Assembly (NCBI GenBank): GCA_900491605.1
Contig: UESW01003834.1
Location: forward strand, 472,900 to 536,899
DNA: 64,000 nt
Direction: 5' to 3'
Origin: Calamus simplicifolius
Lineage: Eukaryota > Streptophyta > Magnoliopsida > Arecales > Arecaceae
Shown: positions 57,296 through 64,000 of the stretch, piece after piece
How the letters are laid out: each line of letters starts with the position of its first letter
Position numbering within the stretch: position 1 is the stretch's first letter
Notes under the pieces: generated by a model
Told to the model about the DNA's origin: nothing
The model's database searches: none
Seen by the model: the letters and a program-made list of their open reading frames with translations, nothing else
Made by a program: the position numbers and the translations under genes

Positions 57296-58437
57296 TGTCA
57301 GCTCCCCCTCCTCTCTGGGGCCACCGACTGCACACCTGCACACTTGTGGTAATCGGATAGAGTTTTACTAGTCTTTATGTAGCGCTCCATAAAGAGCTAG
57401 AGAACCCCAACTAATTATCATAAGTGGCAGACACACGAAAACACATCCTGTTAAAAACTTTTCACTTTTATCTCAATTATATTCACAAATCACCCAATCA
57501 ACATTAAGCATCAACCTGCTCAGATAATATTTTTCATGACATTCCTCAGGCAGTTTACAAGATCACATTCACATTCGACATTAAAATCCTAAGTGCGCAC
57601 ATCATACTCATAATCTTCTCCAAAACATAAGTCTCGTATTCATATCCAAAAAGGTCTAAAACATCATTACATCCCACTGTACACATACACATATACAAAA
57701 TACAATTATCAAACCACCCTCTCTCAATATACAAGGCTAGCATTTAAACACTCTTGCATCCAAGCAAGCTTCATCAGCTAAGGGTCCTGTCCTGCTTATC
57801 TTGTGATCCTGGCAGAAATACTCACTGATCTGAAAGAACATTTAAATCATAGAGGGATGAGACCTAAGTCCCAGTGACTGGATAACCATCTAACTATGGA
57901 GAAATAGAGAACCATTACCTCTTAATTTCAATCGTATGCTGAAACTATTTAACTTGTACAACTCAAAGTACATTTTTAACATGATATCAGATAAAATAAA
58001 ATGTAGCTTATTCTTCAAATAACATATCAGTACTGGAATACTCTATAATAACTCTTCACTGAAAGATAACTCATTAAAATAAAACTTCATGCATTACAAT
58101 ATGAAGATATGCATTCTTTATCTACAACCCAGACTCCCATCAGGATCTGCTTGCCCACTGGCATCTCAAGTAAGATCTCCCTCTCGGGATAACTATTTGG
58201 CCCATTGGCCCTTTTTATATCACAACATATGCTTTTAGATCTCATGATGCTGGGCTGTGTGTGTAATGCCTCTGAGGTACCACCCTACAGTCGCCCTTCT
58301 GTAGGTGTACTCTCATCGGGTGCGTGACTAGCAACAGGATCCCCGCACAAATAGCACCCCTTACCCGTGCGGTTCACCTGGCAAAGTGCTTTGTTCCTTA
58401 ACCCTGGAACCTCGGGTTTTCTCTCTGCCCCCACGGG

Positions 58438-58447
58438 CTATATATAG
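58438..58447 (-). promoter_or_regulatory. possible LTR TATA element
   Basis: The palindromic ctatatatag lies in a GC-richer part of the LTR and could be the U3 TATA box. Position within the LTR is plausible but untested. Confidence 0.3.
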
Positions 58448-59744
58448 TAATCAGCTCCACTGAGCTATGATTCATGCCCCCACGGGCTGCTCACAACCAG
58501 CCCCACTGGCCTGGTTAGGCATGCACTCACCCCTGATTCTGGGGTTCATCGTACGATCTGTTCGCAAGGAGGTGCCGGCTCGATAGTAGTGTGCAATGCT
58601 CATGCTACAGTACAGTCTAAAGGGTGATCAGCCCCCTAGCTGCCTGATGCTCAGTATGACTCATACATCATTTGTAAAGCTTTATCATGCAAATATGCCA
58701 TGTATACATTAAAAATTCCCTCATCGAACTCATGCTTATGTGTATATGCTCAAAACTCATTTATCAAATCATATACTAGGTTCTCATTTCTCATATTTAA
58801 AACATACATAATACTCTGCCAAACATAACATACCATAACTAGGTATAAATCTCATTATACTAGCTCAAATTAACCTCTCATTGCTAGATGAGAAATCCAC
58901 TCACCTTAGTAGGTTACTCCTCGACTGGTACAACTGGTACTCAACTCTGGTATTTGGCTCCCTGGAATAACCCTCTTGACCTACGTCAACATACAGATAC
59001 AATAGCTATTAGGATTACCTCCACACGAGGTTTTCCCACGAACCGTGCATGCATACATGATCTATCCTCTAATATCTCATTATTTTCTTCCACCCAATCT
59101 CTACTCAAGATTACTTCTACTATTACCTCAAAATACACTAATCTAAGAAAATCTAAAGTCATACAAGACCTAGGGAAGCTATAGCTTACCTGGAGTCGAG
59201 CACAAACCCCCAAGCTTCCCTTTCCCTTTCTCTTTCTTCCTCCTTTTTCTTCTTCTTCTTCTTCCTTTTCCTCTCTTTTCTCCTCTTCTTTCTTTCTTTC
59301 TTTTCTCTGGCTGAACCCACGTTCCCCTTTTTCTCTAATGACTTGGGGACCAAGTCATAGGAAACTTAAGGGTTAAGGCATGCCAAATCTCCCTTTTACC
59401 CTCACACACTCTTAACACACACTTTTTGGAAAACACGTGGCTCACTTATAACCATGCTATTTTGCCCTTATATTTTCTTTCCTAAGTTGCCCTTAACACA
59501 ATTTGCAATTGACATCGGAGCCTTTTCCCCTTTTGCCCCTGATATAGCATTTTTTTAATAGATTTATAGCCCAGATCATCCTTTTTCGCTTAAATCTATA
59601 CTTTTATGTAACATTTCTAAGAAAAGACTTTACCATCTTGAAGAACTCGATTTTAGAAATCCAACGGTTCAAACGGCATCCAAATCGGACTTGAAACGGA
59701 TTAAATATGAATTTCTCAAGATTTAACTCAGAAAAACCTGCCGT

Positions 59745-59935
59745 CGCGGAGTCGGCTCGAACAGATTGCGAGTCGGCTCGAGCAGAAGTAGGGGTCGACT
59801 CCAGAAAAGTAGGGGTCGACTCCTGAAAGTAGGAGTCGACTCCAGCACTGTAGGGGTCGACTCCTAAGCGTGCCGAAAGTTTAAAACCGTGCCGGAGTCG
59901 ACTCCTATCAGAGGGGAGTCGACTCCAACCACTAA
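59745..59935. repeat. cluster of GGAGTCGACTCC-like palindromes in LTR
   Basis: At least seven occurrences of gtcgactcc or gagtcggctcg in under 200 bp, with spacers like agaaaagtaggg. A weaker equivalent cluster is at 27865-28030. Confidence 0.8.
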
Positions 59936-60180
59936 AAACGTCATTTTTAGGATAAAACTCAAACTAAACTTGATTTTTCTTGTGATTTAAACCCATTAAA
60001 CTTAAGTCTCTCAATTTCTCAAATCAGACTCATTAACATTTAGAAATATACTTATTTACTCCAAAAATTTCTTCTCTTTACATTTATCAAAAGGCCAACA
60101 CACCCATATATCAAGAAAACTTTCTGACTTTCATTTTAACTGAAAATGCCATAGATTACAAGGTTTTCAGGATGTTACAA

Positions 60181-60195
60181 TTCTCCCCCTCTTAA
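60181..60195 (-). other. polypurine tract
   Basis: The minus strand reads taagagggggagaat directly before the LTR start, the expected second-strand priming site. Confidence 0.8.
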
Positions 60196-60214
60196 GAAAT
60201 TTCGTCCTCGAAAT

Positions 60215-63200
60215 TTAGCTAGATATATTTTCAAATAGGTGGGGGTACTTAAATCTCATCTCATCCTCTCGCTCCCATGTAGCCTCCTCTTTTTGATGAT
60301 TTAACCATTGCACCTTAACTAACGGAATTCTTTTACTGCGGAGCTGCTTAATCTCCCTACTCAAGATCTTCACTGGTTCTGTTGCAAATGATAAATCCCC
60401 CTGTAACTCTATAGTCTCAGACTGAATCACATGAGAGGAATCTGGCACATACCTCCTAAGCATTGATACATGAAATACATTATGAATCTGAGATAACTCT
60501 GGAGGTAAAGCCAATCTATAAGCTAGTGTCCCAACTCTTTCCAGAATTTCATAGGGTCCAATATACCTGGGACTCAACTTGCCTTTCTTTCCAAATCTCA
60601 TAATACCTCGCCAAGGAGATACCTTCAGAAAGACTCTATCTCCAACCTCAAACTTTACCTCTCTATGCTTTTTATCTGCATAGCTCTTCTGTCTATCCTG
60701 GGCTGCCTTTAATTTAGCTCTTATAATTTTAACTTGATCTGCTGTAAGCTGCACTAACTCAGGGCCTAACAGCCTTCTCTCTCCCTCCTCATCCCAACAC
60801 ACTGGAGTTCTACATTTTCTCCCATACAAGGCCTCATATGGTGCCATATCAATGCTAGAATGGTAGCTGTTATTGTAAGCAAACTCTACTAAAGGTAGAT
60901 GATCATCCCAGCTACCAGAAAATTCCATGACACAAGCTCTCAGCATATCCTCCAGTGTCTGGATGGTTCTTTCTGACTGACCATCGGTTTGGGGATGAAA
61001 TGCTGTACTGAACCTCAATTTAGTCCCCAAAGCTTTCTGTAATTCTGCCCAAAATTGAGATGTGAACCTTGGATCTCTATCTGATACTATCGATACTGGC
61101 ACACCATGCCTACTCACAATTTCATGCACATATAATTCTGCTAATCTATCCAAGGTAAAGACAATCTTAATCGGCAGAAAATGAGCAGACTTAGTCAATC
61201 TATCAACTATCACCCATATAGCATCATTGCCCCTTCTGGTCTTTGGGAGTCCTACAACGAAATCCATAGTTATATGCTCCCACTTCCACTCTGGCACAAA
61301 CAGAGGCTGAAGCTTTCCAGCTGGACACTGATGTTCAGCCTTAATCTGCTGACACACCAAACACTTAGATACATACTCAGCTATCTCCTTTTTCATACCA
61401 TTCCACCAGTAATTCTGTTTGATAGTTCTATACATCTTAGTACTACCTGGATGCATTGAATAAGCTGAGCTATGTGCTTCCCTTAAAATCTGATCTTTCA
61501 CTGATTCCACAGCTGGCACACAAACTCTGCCCTTGAATAATAACACTCCATCACCTCTAACAGAAAACTCTGACTGAGACCCACTCTGAATTAAATTTCT
61601 GGCTTTAAGTAAATGTAGATCTAGCAACTGAGCTTCTCTTATTTCTTCTAGCATTTGGGGTCTCACCCTGAAGGTAGCCAACAAGGCTCCTGACTCTTCT
61701 ACAGCTAGTTCTGCATCTAACCTCCTTAACTCAATCATCAAGGGTAGCTGTACGGTTCTGATAGAAGCCAATGTGGCCATAGACTTTCGACTCAAGGCAT
61801 CAGCCACAACATTAGCTTTCCCTGGGTGATACTCAATAGTGCAATCATAGTCTTTAATCAATTCAATCCATCTTCTCTGCCTTAAATTCAATTCCTTCTG
61901 GGTCAGAATATATTTCAAGCTCTTATGATCAGTAAATATCTGGCATCTTCTTCCATACAAGTAGTGCCTCCAAACCTTCAATGCAAATATAACAGCAGCT
62001 AACTCCAAATCATGGGTGGGGTAATTCTTTTCATGGGATCTCAACTGTCTAGATATATAAGCCACTACTTTCCCATTCTGCATTAAAACACACCCCAAAC
62101 CCTTCAATGAGGCATCACTATAGATCACATAATCACTGGCACTATCAGGTAGTATTAGGATTGGGGCTGAGGTTAATCTCCTTTTCAATTCATCCATACT
62201 CTTCTGGCATTCATTTGACCAATCAAACTTGATATTCTTTCTAAGCAGCTTAGTCATAGAAGAAGCCAAAATCGAGAAATTTTCTATAAATCTTCTATAA
62301 TATCCTGCTAACCCCAAGAAACTCCTCACCTCAGTCTGATTGGTAGGTGATACCCAATTTACTATAGCTTCAATCTTTTGAGGATCTACCATAATACCTT
62401 TGGCTGAAACTACATGTCCCAAGAACTTTACCTCATCCAGCCAAAATTCACTTTTACTAAACTTTGCATATAATTGCTTTTCTCTTAATATCTGCAAAAC
62501 TGTCCTCAGATGCTGTTCATGCTCTTCACTACTTCTAGAATAAATCAAGATGTCATCAATGAATACTATCACAAATTTATCTAGATACTCTTGAAATACT
62601 TGATTCATCAGGCCCATAAAAGCAGCTGGAGCATTTGTCAAGCCAAATGGCATTACCAAGAACTCATAATGACCATATCTGGTCCTGAAAGCAGTCTTAG
62701 ATATATCCTCATTCTTTATTCTCAATTGATGATACCCAGATCTCAGGTCAATCTTTGAAAACACTGCTGCCCCCTGCAGCTGATCAAACAAATCATCGAT
62801 CCTTGGTAATGGATAATTGTTTCTAATGGTCACCTTGTTCAACTGTCTATAGTCTATACACAACCTCAAGGTACCATCCTTTTTCTTCACAAACAACACT
62901 GGTGCACCCCATGGTGATATACTGGGTCTAATAAACCCTTTATCCAATAATTCTTGTAACTGACTTTTCAATTCTTTCAATTCAACTGGAGCCATTCTAT
63001 AAGGTGCCCTGGCTATTGGTCTGGTATCTGGGGCTAGATCTATACTGAAATCAAATCCTCTGTCAGGAGGTAACCCTGGCAACTCCTCAGGAAATACATC
63101 TGAAAAATCCCTTACCACAGGGATATTCGTCAGCTCTAAACCATTGCCCTCTAGGCTCACTGCACAAGCTAAATAGGCTTCACATCTCTTTGCTAGCATT

Positions 63201-64000
63201 CTATTGGCTGACAGAGCCGAAATCACTCCTGAGGGTAACCCCCTCCTATCACCAACAAAACAGACTTCTCTATCATCAGAAGTTTGCAACATCACCTCCT
63301 TCCTTAAGCAATCTACTCTGGCTCTATGCACAGATAGCCAATCCATCCCCAAAATGGCATCAAACTCTTTCAACCTCAAAGGAATCAAATCTGCTGCTAA
63401 TTTCTGACTCCCCACAGAAATATCACAACCTCTATACACTTGGTCTGCTATAAAAGGCCTCCCTACGGGCATAGATACTACCAACTGACTACCCAACTGG
63501 CCCACATCTCTAACTAGATGCTTAGCAAACTCACATGAGATAAATGAATGAGTAGATCCAGAATCAATTAAAATATAAGCATCATGATTATCGATGGGTA
63601 GCATACCTGTCACCACATCAGGATCAATCTGAGCCTCCTGTCTGGTCATGGCAAACACTCTGGCCTCGGCTCTCGGAATACTGGATGACCCTCCTGGCTG
63701 ATTAACATTAGGCCCCACCTGACTGGCTGAAGCCACTACACTACCATCACCTCTCCTACTAGGCTGTCCCCTTGGCATTACTGGCCCCTGAGGAAGCCCA
63801 CCAGCCTGCTGCCCTCTCCTAGGGCAATCTCTCTTCAGGTGACCTAGATCACCACAAATATAACATCCCTTATTGCCCCTCCTACATTCTCCCAAATGAA
63901 GTTTTCCACATACATTACATGGGGGTATATTTCTCCCTCCACCAGAAGGACGACCCTGCTCCCCTACATCACCAGACACCCTGCTGGAGGCAACCTGAGG
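60215..64000 (-). CDS. Tekay-type gag-pol polyprotein, 3' part (5' end beyond window)
   Basis: Open for more than 1,255 codons, continuing past 64000. Residues below are counted from position 63979. A degenerate CCHC (C21, C24, H28, C32) is followed by a zinc knuckle C39-C42-H47-C52. The protease active site DSG is at 139-141. The RT has D411 in KIDLRSGYHQ and FIDD at 473-476. RNase H acidic residues are D622, E659, D684 and D727. Integrase has a zinc region with H836/H843 and C873/C876, and a catalytic triad D906, D967, E1003 with exact 35-residue spacing. Then come a GPY module (RYIGPYEILERVG) and a C-terminal chromodomain-like segment (LVKVQWLNHQKEEATWERED) that in this lineage guides integration to heterochromatin. 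It ends ENISS, TAG. No key catalytic residue is seen to be missing. Confidence 0.93.
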   Translation of the reverse strand, partial: PQVASSRVSGDVGEQGRPSGGGRNIPPCNVCGKLHLGECRRGNKGCYICGDLGHLKRDCPRRGQQAGGLPQGPVMPRGQPSRRGDGSVVASASQVGPNVNQPGGSSSIPRAEARVFAMTRQEAQIDPDVVTGMLPIDNHDAYILIDSGSTHSFISCEFAKHLVRDVGQLGSQLVVSMPVGRPFIADQVYRGCDISVGSQKLAADLIPLRLKEFDAILGMDWLSVHRARVDCLRKEVMLQTSDDREVCFVGDRRGLPSGVISALSANRMLAKRCEAYLACAVSLEGNGLELTNIPVVRDFSDVFPEELPGLPPDRGFDFSIDLAPDTRPIARAPYRMAPVELKELKSQLQELLDKGFIRPSISPWGAPVLFVKKKDGTLRLCIDYRQLNKVTIRNNYPLPRIDDLFDQLQGAAVFSKIDLRSGYHQLRIKNEDISKTAFRTRYGHYEFLVMPFGLTNAPAAFMGLMNQVFQEYLDKFVIVFIDDILIYSRSSEEHEQHLRTVLQILREKQLYAKFSKSEFWLDEVKFLGHVVSAKGIMVDPQKIEAIVNWVSPTNQTEVRSFLGLAGYYRRFIENFSILASSMTKLLRKNIKFDWSNECQKSMDELKRRLTSAPILILPDSASDYVIYSDASLKGLGCVLMQNGKVVAYISRQLRSHEKNYPTHDLELAAVIFALKVWRHYLYGRRCQIFTDHKSLKYILTQKELNLRQRRWIELIKDYDCTIEYHPGKANVVADALSRKSMATLASIRTVQLPLMIELRRLDAELAVEESGALLATFRVRPQMLEEIREAQLLDLHLLKARNLIQSGSQSEFSVRGDGVLLFKGRVCVPAVESVKDQILREAHSSAYSMHPGSTKMYRTIKQNYWWNGMKKEIAEYVSKCLVCQQIKAEHQCPAGKLQPLFVPEWKWEHITMDFVVGLPKTRRGNDAIWVIVDRLTKSAHFLPIKIVFTLDRLAELYVHEIVSRHGVPVSIVSDRDPRFTSQFWAELQKALGTKLRFSTAFHPQTDGQSERTIQTLEDMLRACVMEFSGSWDDHLPLVEFAYNNSYHSSIDMAPYEALYGRKCRTPVCWDEEGERRLLGPELVQLTADQVKIIRAKLKAAQDRQKSYADKKHREVKFEVGDRVFLKVSPWRGIMRFGKKGKLSPRYIGPYEILERVGTLAYRLALPPELSQIHNVFHVSMLRRYVPDSSHVIQSETIELQGDLSFATEPVKILSREIKQLRSKRIPLVKVQWLNHQKEEATWEREDEMRFKYPHLFENISS

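Larger units (their letters stand above)
57296..60179 (-). repeat. 3' LTR (2.9 kb) of the Tekay-type element
   Basis: On the minus strand it runs from tgtaacatcctgaaaacc (60179) to gggggagctgaca (57296), i.e. TG...CA. It contains a pyrimidine/purine tract (59220-59325), a run of tcgactcc palindromes (59745-59935) and a region with cccccacgggct repeats (58430-58500). The related fragment at 21591-28292 is its diverged counterpart. Confidence 0.85.
57296..64000 (-). mobile_element. Tekay/Del-type chromovirus, running off the right edge
   Basis: The minus-strand element has its 3' LTR at 57296-60179, a polypurine tract at 60181-60195 and a gag-pol frame from 60215 to the window edge. The 5' LTR, PBS and gag N-terminus lie outside. 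The 3' LTR ends exactly where the Tat element's 3' LTR is cut, so it is probably an insertion into that LTR. The frame is fully open, making it the youngest-looking element here. Confidence 0.92.

Overview
This is a plant nuclear window dominated by repeats. The evidence is large LTR retrotransposons of three plant Ty3/gypsy lineages (Tat, Tekay/Del chromovirus, Athila), an Au-type SINE, RTE- and L1-type LINE remnants, and a few genes with plant introns or plant-only families. GC-rich coding regions with strong third-position GC, set in AT-rich intergenic DNA, suggest a monocot. The abundance of RTE LINE tails is compatible with a palm, but the species cannot be fixed from the sequence alone. 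Only three host genes are supported. Everything else is transposable-element DNA or AT-rich spacer. No rRNA, tRNA gene, CRISPR or bacterial-type system was found. || Layout. 1-8.6 kb: AT-rich spacer carrying an RTE LINE tail with a 5' palindrome, a pyrimidine tract, an Au-like SINE and three reverse-strand RTE fragments, two of them very short insertions with perfect target duplications. 8.6-14.9 kb: two DUF1639-family genes in head-to-head orientation, each with one small intron at the same codon. The minus-strand copy has an apparent 1-nt frameshift. Between them lies a decayed LTR. 16.5-18.5 kb: a solo LTR with 5-bp TSD. 19.3-28.4 kb: a three-level nest, with an old Tat-like element bracketed by TSD GGTAT, a Tekay-type LTR inside its 3' LTR, and Athila-like debris inside that. 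29.2 kb: a MITE inserted in a TA microsatellite. 30.4-34.45 kb: a 4.0-kb solo LTR (TSD AGGAT), most of it a minisatellite of about 60 copies of a 45-bp unit, followed by an L1 LINE tail. 36.6-42.8 kb: a complete non-autonomous LTR element (TSD AATTT) without pol. 42.8-45.2 kb: an intact intronless UGT73-type glycosyltransferase gene on a small island between retroelements. 45.2-57.3 kb: a decayed Tat element with gag-pol, dual RNase H, tandem arrays and a spliced-looking antisense ORF. 57.3-64 kb: a Tekay/Del chromovirus with an uninterrupted gag-pol frame, apparently inserted in the 3' LTR of the Tat element and running off the right edge. || How it fits together. Six LTR families here share the terminal sequence TGAT...CATCA(ACA), and most also share a conserved R-U5 block. 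In two full elements the primer site (TGGCGCGCC...) is identical, so the pol-less element at 36.6 kb could have been mobilised in trans by relatives of the 45-57 kb element. All these families carry CGGCC-rich tandem arrays in U3, each with a different unit, which looks like repeated independent minisatellite birth at one LTR position. No clear new host system was found. The most unusual structures are the giant LTR-borne minisatellite, the repeat open in both strands in the non-autonomous element, and the antisense gene.
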